Positions 1-11,104 of a stretch of 64,000 nt of DNA are shown piece after piece. Position numbers and translations under genes: made by a program. Source of the DNA: Salvia splendens (taxonomy: Eukaryota > Streptophyta > Magnoliopsida > Lamiales > Lamiaceae); the NCBI RefSeq assembly GCF_004379255.2, contig NC_056049.1, positions 9,548,001-9,612,000 on the forward strand. The letters run 5' to 3'. The first letter of the stretch is position 1, and each line of letters starts with the position of its first letter. The notes under the pieces were generated by a model, which was not told the DNA's origin, searched no databases, and saw only the letters and a list, made by a program, of their open reading frames with translations.

Positions 1-118
1 CCTAAGAGAACTCACCTTATCTCATCCCATCCTTTATATTTTGTACTAATAGTGTTAGTAAATAAGTATAAATTAATTAAAATACATATTCAGAATGTGA
101 TCAAATAATATATATATA

Positions 119-1900
119 GGGGTGCGTTAAAATGACAACACCTCTTAAAGTAACAACATATCACCATTCCTAGCCAATCATTTGTACACATGGACGAATA
201 ATCAGCTGTCATATGTCAATCATAAAAAATACTCAAGGAAAAATTTTCTCGGCCAGCAATATCCAATACACTATACAACAATTTTTCTCGGTCAGCAATA
301 TCCAATACGCTAGACATCAATTTATAGATTGTTGTCTAGCGTTTATACTATTGTTGTGTAGGGTTTATAATATTGCTGGATACGTGATGTCACTGAAGGG
401 GCTGGCAGCGGAAGCGTGCATTCAAAACGGATCACATGAATTTGATCTATTTAGCAGATTATTTAGACAAAATCTATTCGCGTAATTATCACATGTATCA
501 TGCTCATAACTTGAATTAAAACATGCTTTAGCACATAAAATCCCTAAAACATGCTTACTACGGAATTAGCCAATTTACCTTGTTGATTCAATCAAGAATC
601 GATGATGGCTTGCTCCGTCTCCAGTGAAGATCTTCAATACAAGACCTCGGATCTTCTGACTAGTGTCCCGGACTATACGCTGATATTTGTGTGGGCAAAT
701 CTCACCAACGTACTAGGACTCGAATAATGGAAGACAGAACTCAGCTCACGAAGGAGGCACAGATTTCGAGCTCTCTCTTTAGAGGGGGACGAAATTTTGA
801 TAATAAATTGTTATATTTTCTGTCTCCTTTATTCTCCTATTTATATAAGTCACATATTGGGCCCAGTCAGGGATCTAAGGAAGAATTTGGAACAGGCCTC
901 ACCCAATTAGCTTTTTACTAATTAAATTGAACCCACAATTTAATATAAGCTTATATTGGAATATTACGAGCAGCCACTACAGAAGTAATATGGCACTGCC
1001 TTCCAAATCCGAAATTACAAGTATTCCTGGTTTCCTTTAATTGCATTTGATTCATTTCCCGCGCTTAAGATGGAAACATCCATTAATTAATTAATGTCTG
1101 CTATAGACTTAATAAATTAACATATTTCGAATTCCAAGAGTGGACTTAGCAAGAAACTCTTATTTATTATTCATAGAGTAATCAAACTCCAACTAGCTAG
1201 GTTCCGAATAATAAAACCTCGTTTCGAGCTCCTCTTGTGGATGTTATCAAACGAGACTCTCCTCGCGCACGTTTCAACATAATAGCAATCCTAGCACCTC
1301 TAGATAATGATCACCACTACCCAATATACCTGGATCGTTGGGTTACGAAAAATTCGCACCTTTGGTAAGTCAAAGTAGTGGATCCTCAATATCTTATGCT
1401 CAATGCTAACGTACATTGATTAAGAAATTAATTTTCAAGACCTCATATTTCAGTAGATAGCATAAAGACTCGTCTTGCTGTTAGATCCATTCAGTGCTAT
1501 ACCACACCAACGTCATCTTATTTCAATAAGGTTTAGAAATAATCGGACTGACATTGCAACCTTTCGCGATAGGTAGTCTAGGCCTATCTAGGTTGTGAAA
1601 TTCTTATTTTTCTTTGTTTAGAACTGACCGTGTTACCTTAAATTGGACGACGCCCACAACCGGTCTACTAAAACAAAGACTTAGACTTTGTTACGTTTGC
1701 TCATACATTTAAATATGTAATAAACAACCATTAAATGTAAAACATAACAACATTATAACAAAAATAATCTGTTGCATTTATTGGAAAATAACCATTAGAG
1801 TTTTACAGTATCCAATCACTCGAAAGGTGATTTCTAGTACACAAAACCCTAACAGTCACAGTGTCCCTTTAAGAGGTGTTGTCATTTTAACACAAATCTG
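119..1900. mobile_element. (TA)n-flanked DNA element with inverted ends, split by an LTR-like insertion
   Basis: The left end starts GGGGTGCG directly after a TA run (107-118) and the right end runs into a second TA run (1901-1915). Near both ends lies the inverted motif AAAATGACAACACCTC (127-142; complement near 1874-1889). Inside the left arm, 240-400 holds paired inverted blocks built on CAGCAATATCCAATAC. Most of the interior (about 494-1854) is an LTR-like sequence, so the original element was only about 400 bp. The superfamily is not settled, because a TA target duplication cannot be told from the microsatellite. Confidence 0.6.
494..1854 (-). mobile_element. LTR-like sequence (probable solo LTR), minus strand
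   Basis: Read on the minus strand it begins TGTTAGGGTTTTG at 1854. It shares many blocks with 12744-14283, including the CTTTCGAGTG-type start and the stretch around 1470-1620. TCACA lies just outside each border (489-493 and 1856-1860), consistent with a 5 bp target duplication if the borders are off by about one base. No primer-binding site, gag or pol adjoins it, so it looks like a solo LTR. The left border is the least certain part. Confidence 0.5.
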
Positions 1901-3084
1901 TATATATATATATATAATTAAATAAATATATAAGAAAAATATTCCTAAAATCTGCCAACCTTACTATTTTCTATGTAATCATTCAATTCCAAAATTTAGT
2001 AAATTGAGAGTATAATTAATGTTTTTAAATTCAGACGGTTTTAATTAGTTTAGTAATGTCAGTTTACGCGTGTGTGTGTTTATATACAAAGTATATTATT
2101 CAACATTTAATAATTTTCATTATGAGTTTTTAATTGTTTTTTTTCATTTATTGGTAATAGTGTTTCATTATGATATATTTTTAATTATATATTGTTGATG
2201 TGTGTTTGCAGTTTAGTTTTTGTAATATGTAAAAGATTTTTATTACTAATATTTATGGATTAGTTATAATATATGATATTTCATTTAATATTTATGCTAC
2301 ATAATTGTTTGGTATTATATAGATTTTGAATGAAAATATAATGTGCCGTATAGCACGGGTGAGATACTAGTCATTAGATAAAAAAAAATCTTTGGATTTT
2401 GACCTTATGTGTGTCAATTTGTTACCCGCATTGGAGTATATTATTTTGACCTTATTTATATCGCTTGCTATGGTGAAATATGCAATAGAAAGTGGAGGTT
2501 AATTCAAGAAATATAAGAATAAAGATATTATTGGTTTCCATCACCTAATGCTTAGCTGCAAAGTGCTGTAGTTAGTTAGGGTAGATCTTAGCATCTTAGA
2601 ATGATTAAGTCATCCCTAATCATTGATTAGATTAGTTAACTCTTTGAATTTGATTACTTGAGAATATTATCTTTTCCAAATCTTGTGATGGTGGGAACTC
2701 TTTGCCTTTTGTTGGGTAAAAAAGTGTGTGTATATTCTATACCAATAGTACAAAATTTGTTCCTAGTAATTTTGATCATCTATATGTATACCGTATTATC
2801 CATCTCTTCAATCTCAAAAATGGGTCACTGATTTTTTTATAATATTCGTGGTGCAATACATCGAGGATGACATAGTATATGTGTGGAAGGTGTTGATTTA
2901 TTTAAGATTTAAATATTGACATCCATGCACTTTCCAAAAAGTATTTGCTAATTATAATTGGTTTTATTCTTACAAACCCTATTTTGATAAATTATCGATC
3001 ATTGAGCCGATGCTTCATGTCAAAGCAATATTGAATTTGTCATAAATTTTCGATATCATTTCTATTTATTGCTATTAAATAGTA
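1901..3084. other. AT-rich intergenic stretch with no gene seen
   Basis: Nothing codes convincingly here. A short TA run marks its left edge; the rest is AT-rich sequence without clear terminal repeats or tandem structure. Confidence 0.5.
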
Positions 3085-3892
3085 GAGGGAACATCTTTTT
3101 TGGTCCACAAACTTTGTTAAAGTATCATTTTAGGTCCGTGAACTTTGAAAATATTATTTTAAGTCCGTCAACTATGAGTTAATATCATTATAAGTACATT
3201 TTTACTATTTCCAAGTTTTTCTGGACGAAAATACCCTCAATACCTTGAAGGGTATATATTTTTTATTAACTTATCATATACTCATATTTTTTTATGAATA
3301 TCTTTACTATATATTTTTTTATGAATTTCTAAATATAATTTAACCTTCAATATTATCACTTAATTTTGTGACATGCAAGAAATGTTCCTTATTCAACTTT
3401 TTATAATTAAAGAATTTCAAAATATTTTTAAGATATGTATACTCGTAAAATTAATGTCACATTCAATAGACGATACTTGAATACTGATATACTGATATTA
3501 TTTTTAAATAATATATTAATATTCAAGTATCGTCTATTGACTGTGACATTAGTTTTACGAGTATACATATCTTAAACATATTTTGAAATTCTTTAATTAT
3601 AAAAAGTTGAATAAGGAACATTTCTTGCATGTCACAAAATTAAGTGATAATATTGAAGGCCAAATTATATTTAGAAAATTCGTTAAAAAATATGAGTATG
3701 TGATAAATTAATTAAAAATATATATCCTTCAAGGTATTGAGGGTATTTTCGTCTATAAAAACTTTGAAATAGTAAAAAAGTACTTCGATTGATATTAACT
3801 CATAGTTGACGAACCTCAAATGATATTTTCAAAGTTCACGGACTTAAAATGATACTTTGACAAAGTTCGTGGACAAAAAAAGATGTTCCCTC
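3085..3892. mobile_element. 808 bp foldback MITE, Mutator type
   Basis: Almost the whole element is one inverted repeat: two arms of about 390 bp fold around a centre near 3490. The ends read GAGGGAACATC and its complement. The flanks are TAAATAGTA (3076-3084) and TAAATAATA (3893-3901), a 9 bp target duplication matching 8 of 9. A 9 bp duplication plus very long terminal inverted repeats and no coding sequence fits a non-autonomous Mutator-like element. A transcript would form a long hairpin and could feed small-RNA production. Confidence 0.8.
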
Positions 3893-3901
3893 TAAATAAT
3901 A

Positions 3902-4425
3902 TATTAACTAGTAACATAACTAATTTATAATTTTACACAATTGGTAAAGTAGGAGAGAGATAGGAAAAAAAGTGATTGGAGTATTGTTAGTGGAGAATGA
4001 GTTCCAACTTATTAGAGAGGAAAAAGTTTCCTTAAAATAGAAATAGTCTATTTTTAAGGAACACTAAAATTACAAATGTGATCTATTTTTAAGAAACGAA
4101 AAGAGTATATAAGTACAATTATCTTTATTTAATTGAAAATAGAATAGTGAGGAGTGAGGACACAACAGAACCAAACTTTTGGGAGAACATACTAATCAAG
4201 AAGCTCAGTGTTATTTTGTGTATAGACGCTGCATTTATCCAAAACGATTAAAAATTATTCCCGATTTTCATAATAATAATGAGTTACAAATAAACGCTTT
4301 TATATAGGTAAGGGGTGGAACCATTGCATTAAAAATCAAGAATCATTTTAAACATTAAAAATTGCGGTGTAAAGTAGAGACTGAATATATTTAAGTTTTA
4401 GAGCAATAGCAATGGAGGGCGATCG
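3902..4425. other. Intergenic, old transposon debris
   Basis: No gene seen. 3940-4110 resembles a decayed Stowaway-like MITE interior (runs of GGAGAGAGAT type and repeated CTATTTTTAAG). The last 25 bases, from GAGCAATAGCAATGG at 4401, look like a PIF/Harbinger-type end that continues after the retrotransposon at 12134. Confidence 0.35.
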
Positions 4426-4430
4426 CAAGG
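4426..4430. repeat. Target-site duplication, left copy (CAAGG)
   Basis: Identical to 12129-12133 and directly abuts the TG of the 5' LTR. Confidence 0.9.
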
Positions 4431-5124
4431 TGATGGGGTACGGACTAAACAAGCCCAACAGCAGTGACGGTCCATCAGCCCAAAGCCCAAGGAAGAGTAT
4501 GAGTTCGGCATTACCAAAGAGTTCGGCCTCAGCCTACAGATCGGTAAAAGCCAACCAATCAAGCTCTGCTCTCAAGTCGGCACCAAGCTCTCAGATCGGC
4601 AATCAAAGCAGTTCGGTCTCAGTAAGAGTTCGGCCTCAGCCTACAGCTCGGCAAAAGCCAACCAATCAAGCTCTGCTCTTAGGTCGGCATCAAGCTCTAC
4701 TCTCAGATCGGCAACCAAAGCAGTTCGGTCTCAGTTTTCGACCGAACAAGGAGTTAGTGGACCCATGCAGGATTTCCACGACTTCCAACATACCCACTAC
4801 CACGTGGCGTCAACTCAGGCCACGATCTTAGGCCATGACCTACACGACCTCCACGACCTAGAGTGATGATGTAAGCCACGATCTTAGTTCAATGTATAAA
4901 TAGAACTTAGATCTGATAGAAAGGGGTTAGAAGCTCTCTAGAGAAAAATACCATATAGCAAGTCTGTGTTGTAAGCTGTAATTCCAGATCAAGCAATACA
5001 AACCTGCCCCCATTTCTCCCCGTGGACGTAGATTTACCTCAGTAAATCGAACCACGTAAAATTCTCTGTGTCGTGATCTGTATTTTCCTGCATTTACTAA
5101 CATCAACAATTCGCGGAATCATCA
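4431..5124 (+). repeat. 5' LTR
   Basis: It starts TGATGGGG and ends GAATCATCA. It differs from the 3' LTR at only two positions that I can find (T/C near 4471, T/C near 4602). A stretch of about 107 bp built around GTTCGGCCTCAGCC is repeated twice in the U3 part. A TATA box lies at 4895-4902. Confidence 0.93.
4895..4902 (+). promoter_or_regulatory. TATA box of the 5' LTR
   Basis: TATAAATA stands about 230 bp before the LTR end, with a matching copy at 11899-11906 in the 3' LTR. It is the likely start region for the genomic RNA of the element. Confidence 0.6.
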
Positions 5125-5125
5125 C

Positions 5126-5142
5126 TGGCGCCGTCTGTGGGA
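5126..5142 (+). other. Primer-binding site of the retrotransposon
   Basis: TGGCGCCGTCTGTGGGA begins one base after the 5' LTR. The leading TGG pairs with the CCA end of a tRNA. The primer tRNA cannot be named with certainty from the sequence alone. Confidence 0.8.
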
Positions 5143-5200
5143 AACAGAGAACCAAATTTGTGATAAAGCGAATTTTTGATCCATTTTTTCCACCCAAAAA

Positions 5201-6277
5201 ATGCATACCAGATCGCAGAGTACCCGTATTCCTGCCCGTGAGAACCAGGAGGAAGCCAATCCATCCCATAGGTCTGGAAAACAGCCTAGGGATAAATCCA
5301 CCACCAGTTCTCATGGCGAAGGAACAAGTCGCTCCAAAAATCGTCCCACTGAGTCTTCCCAGCAGCCTGATTTGAATGAGGCTGTCAAGCTGTTCTTGGC
5401 TGAGAAGCAGGATGAGTTCTTAGCCTTCCTGCAAAAGAGCCAAGAGCCGAAGACGAAAACGGTGGATTCTCCTTCCTCATCCAGACATGAAAGTCACTAC
5501 CGCAGTAGTGCCGTGTCTTCCAGGAAGAAGAATCCTCAACCCCGACACATTCCTGTTCCTCCTCGGTACCGGAATCACAGGAGATCTCCATCTCCTCCAT
5601 ACCGAAGAGATGTCGGGTTCGCCATGTACGGAGCATTGAAGACTCCGTTCTCGGATGATATCACCCGAACTCCCCTTCCACAGAACTACCGAACTCCGTC
5701 GATAACCTATGACGGACTCGTGGATCCTCATGACTTCCTGGGACGCTATCAGTATAATATGGCGAACCAAGGTCTCAATGAGGTCCATATGTGCAAGCTG
5801 TTCCCCGAGCTGCTCATCGGGAACGCCAGAAGGTGGTTCGACAGCCTTCCTCAAGGCAGCATTAGATCCTACCGAGATCTGATGGATGCTTTCCACAGGA
5901 GGTTCTTTCAGAAAGCGGAAGCCCGAAATACTTCGGCTCAGCTGCTTTCTATACGTCAAGGTCGCGACGAAAAGATCAGCGACTTCCTGACGAGATTCCA
6001 TAAGGAATGCCTACAGGTAGATAATCTCAATGATCTACTTGTCATTTCGGCATTCCAAAATGGAATCCTGCCCGGAGCTCTCTACAGAAAGCTCGTGGAA
6101 TGCAGTCCGCAAACAGCTCAAGAGATGTGGGACATTGCGGACCAGTTCTCCCGAGCCGATGAGGCAGACCGTCGAAAACGGTCTTTAGACAGCTCATCTA
6201 GAGGAGACGAAAAGACGCCCGATCATAGCGATCAGAGGCTTCCTCGCCGAACACCTTCCCCACCAAAGGAGGGATAG
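5201..6277 (+). CDS. gag: Retrotransposon gag polyprotein, 358 aa
   Basis: One open frame just downstream of the primer-binding site. The first 165 residues or so are Ser-, Arg- and Pro-rich and low in complexity. From about residue 170 to 310 comes the conserved plant gag core, recognisable from DPHDFLGRYQYNMANQG, ARRWFDSLP and the following ISDFLTRFHKEC stretch. No CCHC zinc knuckle follows: the frame stops after a basic, charged tail, where the normal gag-pol frame would run on into protease. The product should form the virus-like particle, so the element could move with enzymes supplied by a related complete element. The frame is undamaged, in keeping with a young insertion. Confidence 0.88.
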   Translation: MHTRSQSTRIPARENQEEANPSHRSGKQPRDKSTTSSHGEGTSRSKNRPTESSQQPDLNEAVKLFLAEKQDEFLAFLQKSQEPKTKTVDSPSSSRHESHYRSSAVSSRKKNPQPRHIPVPPRYRNHRRSPSPPYRRDVGFAMYGALKTPFSDDITRTPLPQNYRTPSITYDGLVDPHDFLGRYQYNMANQGLNEVHMCKLFPELLIGNARRWFDSLPQGSIRSYRDLMDAFHRRFFQKAEARNTSAQLLSIRQGRDEKISDFLTRFHKECLQVDNLNDLLVISAFQNGILPGALYRKLVECSPQTAQEMWDIADQFSRADEADRRKRSLDSSSRGDEKTPDHSDQRLPRRTPSPPKEG

Positions 6278-6430
6278 CGGTCATCCGAGGTGATCGAAAA
6301 AGAGCAAGTGTGTTCGCAGATTGCGCTTAAAAGTGCCGAGCAATCAGTTCGGCACCATCAAGCATAGCAATCACAGCAGCCGGAGTCAGAGGCAGGCGAA
6401 ATGACCGAAGTCACACCGGAGCCGAACTCA

Positions 6431-6833
6431 ATGGTGTACGGCACTGAAGCTGTGATTCCGGTTTAGATTGGCATACCCAGTCCCCGAACTCAATTTCTCC
6501 TCAGAAATGAATGGTGACGGACTGAGAGCCGAACTAGATCTTGCCGAAGAAAGAAGAGAATTGGCCTGCATAAAAGCAGCCAAGTACAAGGAGCTAGTAG
6601 CCCGGTATTACAACCAAAGGGTGAAGAAGCTGCAATTTCAAGTGGGAGATCTCGTCTTGAGAAACAACGAAGTAAGCCGAGCAGAAAAGCTGGGCGAACT
6701 CGAACCCACATGGGAAGGTCCATATCGGGTGTCAGAAGTCCTCGGCAAAGGGTCTTACAAATTGACTCACGTGTCAAGAGCACAAGTACCCCGAACATGG
6801 TACGTTTCCAACCTCAAAAAGTTCCATTTGTAA
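6431..6833 (+). pseudogene. Remnant of the integrase C-terminus (end of pol)
   Basis: The start reads MVYGTEAVIPV and then hits TAG at 6464-6466; after a shift of frame near 6500 the rest is open to 6833. The second part contains the plant gypsy integrase tail: an ARYYNQRVKKLQFQVGDLVLR stretch followed by EPTWEGPYRV, the GPY/F motif. The catalytic DDE core and everything upstream in pol are absent. This is what is left after the internal deletion that removed pol, and it fixes the original gag-pol order. Confidence 0.85.
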
Positions 6834-6994
6834 GAGACAGTCCGGTCAATGTGCTTTCTTTGGTTTGCTTGGTCTTTATTTGTCTCTGTGCGTTTTGTCT
6901 GTGTGTTTTGTCTGTTTCGGTGCGTGTCGTCTCTTACAAATGTTACTGAGGTATCTTGTTCTTCGAAGGCTGATCCCCTTCTTAGAACATATAT

Positions 6995-7350
6995 AAGCCA
7001 ACGATTGTGAGTCAAAGCTTCTACAGAAGATACAAGACCACAATTCAGCTTAAACAAGCAGTTCGTCTGAAACGAGCTGCAACAAGCCAACGATTGTGAG
7101 TCAAAGCTTCTACAGAAGATACAAGACCACAATTCAGCTTAAACAAGCAGTTCGTCTGAAACGAGCTGCAACAAGCCAACGATTGTGAGTCAAAGCTTCT
7201 ACAGAAGATACAAGACCACAATTCAGCTTAAACAAGCAGTTCGTCTGAAACGAGCTGCAATAAGCCAACGATTGTGAAGTCCAAGCTTCTAAAGAGGATA
7301 CAAGACCACAATTCGGCTTAAAAATCAAGCACTTCGTCTGAAACGAACTG
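6995..7350 (+). repeat. Tandem repeat, 89 bp unit, four copies
   Basis: Units start AAGCCAACGATTGTGA at 6995, 7084, 7173 and 7262. The first three are near identical and the fourth has small changes. The tract lies between pol and the antisense frames, the part of plant gypsy elements known to create new satellite-like repeats. Confidence 0.9.
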
Positions 7351-7626
7351 CAACGAAAGTCCGATTCTCGCGATAAAACTTGCCTGAATTAGGACAAGGG
7401 AAAGTCCGATCCACGCGATAAACCTCGCCGAATTAGGACGACCAAGTTCGGTCAAAGAAGTTTACCTCATAAGACCGAGGACGACCATGTCTAGTCAAAG
7501 AGGTTTACTGCATAAGACCACTTCGGTTAACTGGGAAAGTCCGATCCACGCGATAAAACTCGCCGAATTAGGACAAGGGAAAGTTCGATCCCGGCGACAA
7601 AAATCGCCAAATTAGAACACAAACCA

Positions 7627-8130
7627 AGTCCGGTCAAAGATGTTTATGTCATCAGACCAAAGACGAGTCCGGTCAAAGATGTTTATTTCATCAGACCAAA
7701 GACGAGTCCGGTCAAAGATGTTTATTTCATCAGACCAAAGACGAGTCCGGTCAAAGATGTTTATTTCATCAGACCAAAGACGAGTCCGGTCAAAGATGTT
7801 TATTTCATCAGACCCAAGACGAGTCCGGTCAAAGATGTTTATTTCATCAGACCAAAGACGAGTCCGGTCAAAGATGTTTATTTCATCAGACCAAAGACGA
7901 GTCCGGTCAAAGATGTTTATTTCATCAGACCAAAGACGAGTCCGGTCAAAGATGTTTATTTCATCAGACCAAAGACGAGTCCGGTCAAAGATGTTTATTT
8001 CATCAGACCCAAGACGAGTCCGGTCAAAGATGTTTATTTCATCAGACCAAAGACGAGTCCGGTCAAAGATGTTTATTTCATCAGACCAAGGACCAAGTCC
8101 GGTCAAAGAAGTTTACTTCATAAGACCGAG
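7627..8130 (+). repeat. Tandem repeat, 39 bp unit, about 12 copies plus a diverged one
   Basis: The unit begins AGTCCGGTCAAAGATGTTTA, first at 7627 and then every 39 bases. Looser copies of the same unit occur upstream (about 7440-7515). As 39 is divisible by three and the unit has no stop in some frames, it creates long apparent reading frames on both strands; the repeated 13-residue peptide is an arithmetic by-product. The array could be a young satellite seed. Confidence 0.92.
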
Positions 8131-8267
8131 GACAAGTACGATGAAATTTTTCGCTAAGCTGTAAATACAGTGTTAGAAGCGAAAACAAAATTTCATTTTT
8201 CAAATCTCGTTCGGCACACAACTCCGCTACCCTACGAGATGGCGTTACGCTATTACAAAGGACTATT

Positions 8268-9020
8268 CTACTGTCCAGGGTTGCTAAAGTTGAGCCATCT
8301 ATTCACAAAATCCTCGTGAAGCTGAGTTCGGGCGTTCCAGGCAGCCGCAGAATAAGCAGGTCGACGAGATGCTCTAATCGACCTGCCACCTCTTCTCTGA
8401 GCCCGGGAAGCCCTAGCACCTCGGCGGCGAAGAGTCTCTTCACGAAGCATTTGCCGATCTTGCTCACTCATAACCACAGCTCTTCTGCGAACTTCAGCCC
8501 GTCCTTGACTTGACGTCTCCGGTTGTCCCTGAGTTCGTTGCTGACTTGGAGTAGGGTTTTGAGCAAGTGAATCAGAGGTTTGAGCTGGAGTACTAGCATC
8601 TGTTGGCGGGAAATGCCGGAGGAATCTCTCAATTGAGGGACGCCGGGCAAGAACTATGTCGTACCGAGAGGCCCAGCGCCGCAATGATGTCACGACTTGT
8701 TGGCAAGCCGAGCTCTCCAGCGCATTGTTCCTCCGGAGTACATTATATTCCTCCCACAGTTCGTCAACTCGACTCTGAACATCTGATATGGTCATTCCCC
8801 CGCGCACACGGATGTAATCCTCGTACGCAGTCCTCTCAGCAATGGTCGTGTTCAGCTCGGCCTCCAGATCATTCTTATCGGACTCTAAGTCCTTATTATC
8901 GGCCTCCAGCTTCACTAAACGAGCCAGAAGCTCGTCATTCTTCGTCTGATCGGCTATAGCTCTTTTCTCAGCTTCGTCTAAAGCCGAAGAGTACAGCCGT
9001 TTCCAGTGAAGTATCTCCAT
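8268..9020 (-). CDS. Antisense retrotransposon frame 2, coiled-coil protein, 250 aa
   Basis: Open frame on the minus strand, downstream of the spliced antisense gene. Residues 1-75 are strongly heptad-like (LEADNKDLESDKNDLEAEL), so a coiled coil is likely. The middle is rich in Gln, Ser, Thr and Pro. The C-terminus is very Arg-rich (RRRGARASRAQRRGGR) and could bind nucleic acid. An acceptor-like CTCAAG lies just before the ATG, so it may be a further exon of the gene above, but I could not find a donor that joins them in frame. No known enzyme domain is visible. Its openness over 750 bases, though not needed for gag expression, argues for recent selection or youth. Confidence 0.55.
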   Translation of the reverse strand: MEILHWKRLYSSALDEAEKRAIADQTKNDELLARLVKLEADNKDLESDKNDLEAELNTTIAERTAYEDYIRVRGGMTISDVQSRVDELWEEYNVLRRNNALESSACQQVVTSLRRWASRYDIVLARRPSIERFLRHFPPTDASTPAQTSDSLAQNPTPSQQRTQGQPETSSQGRAEVRRRAVVMSEQDRQMLREETLRRRGARASRAQRRGGRSIRASRRPAYSAAAWNARTQLHEDFVNRWLNFSNPGQ

Positions 9021-9238
9021 CTCCTTGAGTACAAAGCAGCTACGTCAGTTCGGCATTTCAGCTTACCGAGCAGGTAGTAAACCACAACAGGAGTAAGAGA
9101 GTACGAAAGGCTAAACGAAGACACAAGAGCAGAAAGAAGAATTTTTTCATTCATAAGAAAAAAATTTTTCTATACAAGGAGGGCTTCAAGGCCATTTTAC
9201 ATAAAGGAAGAAACTAAACTAAGAGAAGGGAGACGAAA

Positions 9239-11104
9239 TCATACTTCGCTAGCCTCGTCTCCGCCTTCTCGGTGAGGTTCAGCTTCCTTCTCCTTATCTG
9301 CTTCAGCTTCAGCCTCTGCCTCCTTGCTCTCCCCAGCCTGTTCGGCGCCACCGTAGCCGATCTGCTGCGCCTCCTGATCGGCCTGCTTATCGCCGGCCTC
9401 CAGCTCCAGCGGCTCGGCCTCACCCTCTCCGTTGTAAGTCGAAGCGGGTGAAACGGGTCCCACGGAGGCAAAGATAGCCTCCAGGTTCTCGTCCCGATCA
9501 GCTCGACAACTCCGGACTCGGTCTGCAGAAAGCAGGACCGAGGATGAAGCGAGCTCCTCAAGGAGCGGCAGATTCTGAAGCCGAGCTGCTATCTCTCGGC
9601 TGTACAGAGGCAGCACGACGTCGGCCCCCTGCTCGCCCTTATCGGCAATTAGCCTTACCAGACTACCGACAAAAGCCGAGAACTGGCTGCTCAAAAAGAG
9701 TTTCTCCGTGTAAACACGGAGAGCCTCCCCCTGGGCAACCACGGCGGCAGCACCACTCCGTTTCGTCTGCTCTCGCTGGATGACGAGCTGGTTTTTGGCA
9801 AACTGAGCTTCATCCTGGGCCGAAATCCTAGCAGCTCTGGCTTTCTCAAAGTTTGCCTCAGCCTGCTCGGCCCGGTGACAAGCAGCCGCCAATTTCCTCT
9901 GCATCTCAGCATAGTCGTTGGACGCTTTGGAGAGTTCGACGGCGACGAGCTTGGAGAGCATGTCGTTCCTCTGAAAATGGATAAAGAAAAAAGTCAACAG
10001 AGGGCACCAAAAATACAGGACAGAAGCAAAGCCAAAGAATCAAGAAGACAATTCACCTCGGCAAAGTCCGTGGGCCATAAAAATGGCTCACAGATATGCT
10101 CCGAAGGAGGCGCCAAGACCATGTCTTTCTCTGGCGCTCTCGGGGGTTTCTGGGTCTTCCCCTTCCTACTTGCCGAAGTCGACTCCGGCTTCTTTGGACC
10201 CGAAGAAGTCTTTTGCCTCTTCGGATTCTTCTCGGCATCAGGCGCCGAGCTGGTAGCCTTCTCTCTCTCCGGCTCCTTGGACTCCGAAGATTTTCGGGTA
10301 GCCTTGTTCAGCATGTACACTGCCAAAAAGCAAGAAAGCAAGGTTAGTTTTCTTCGTTAAAGCAGTAGAGCATAAAGATAAAGAGAAATCCTCACCCTCG
10401 GCCTCTTCGTCCGAAGACGAGATGTCGAACACGACGTCGCCCTTGACGAGCTCAGACTCCGTGTATTGTTTCCTAACTATGGGAATCTTGTTGAGCTCGC
10501 CATCGAGCTCGTCCAACGGTTCAGGCCGAGGATGACGGATAACGGACTTCGGCCCTCTCCAGGGAAAACTAGGAGCCGCAGTCCTATTATAAAAAAAGAA
10601 GCGATTTTGCCATTTCGGCCATTTGGTTTTACAAAAGGCCCTAAAAGGCTGTAAAGGGACCAAGTAAAACCAAGATCCCTTCCTTTTAAACTGGAAAAAA
10701 TTAAGGATTGCCCTCAGAGACAGATCCTTATCTAGCCTACGCAGTTCGGCAGCAAAAGCCGATAAGTGCCTCCAAGAGTTCGGAGTCACCTGACCTAAAG
10801 GGAGTTGAAAAAAATCTAGCAACTCTACAAAGGCAAGGGGAAGGGGGAAACGAAGCCCGCATTCTAAGCTGGCTTCGTAGACGGTGGCGTAACCTTCCGG
10901 CGGCGAGTCCGCCCTATAAAGGTCGTCAGGAATCGCAACCTTCCCCCCAGGAAAAGAGTATTTTTCGTGAAGGGATATCACAGTATCCTTACTCAAGATA
11001 CTGTGAAAATACTCTACGGTCTTCTCCCCGGATTCTTTCCGGCTAGAAGACCCCTTACCCCCTTCACCACCGCTACCAGACTCAGACGAAGAAGAAGCAG
11101 ACAT
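9239..11104 (-). CDS. Antisense spliced gene inside the retrotransposon (three exons)
   Basis: Exon 1 runs 11104 to about 10394, exon 2 10319-10057, exon 3 9970-9239. The joins use GAGG|GTGAGG to GGCAG|TGTAC, then GAG|GTGAAT to TTTCAG|AGG, and keep frame. Exon 1 encodes a Ser-rich start and a globular domain of about 200 residues with LPLAFVELLDFFQLPLGQ and WPKWQNRFFF; this resembles the plant transposon-associated domain often labelled 'putative plant transposon protein'. Exon 2 is Lys-, Ser- and Pro-rich. Exon 3 is a long coiled coil (MQRKLAAACHRAEQAEANFE) ending in a Glu/Ala-rich acidic tail. Extra antisense ORFs are known in Tat-lineage elements, but their function is not established. A minus-strand TATA-like box lies 120 bp upstream. 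Confidence 0.7.

Noticed and set aside
213..485. 90-codon frame near the window start
   Set aside because: It consists of the inverted blocks of the (TA)n element; the peptide mirrors the repeat.
4412..4831. 139-codon frame and its copy at 11434-11835
   Set aside because: They lie inside the LTRs and come from the U3 repeat; the frame is not part of gag.
7627..8130. CRISPR-like array
   Set aside because: The units are head-to-tail with no unique spacers, in a plant retrotransposon.
7612..8164. Long frames on both strands with a repeated 13-residue peptide
   Set aside because: They are produced by the 39 bp tandem repeat, and the two strands cannot both code; no start context or flanking exon.
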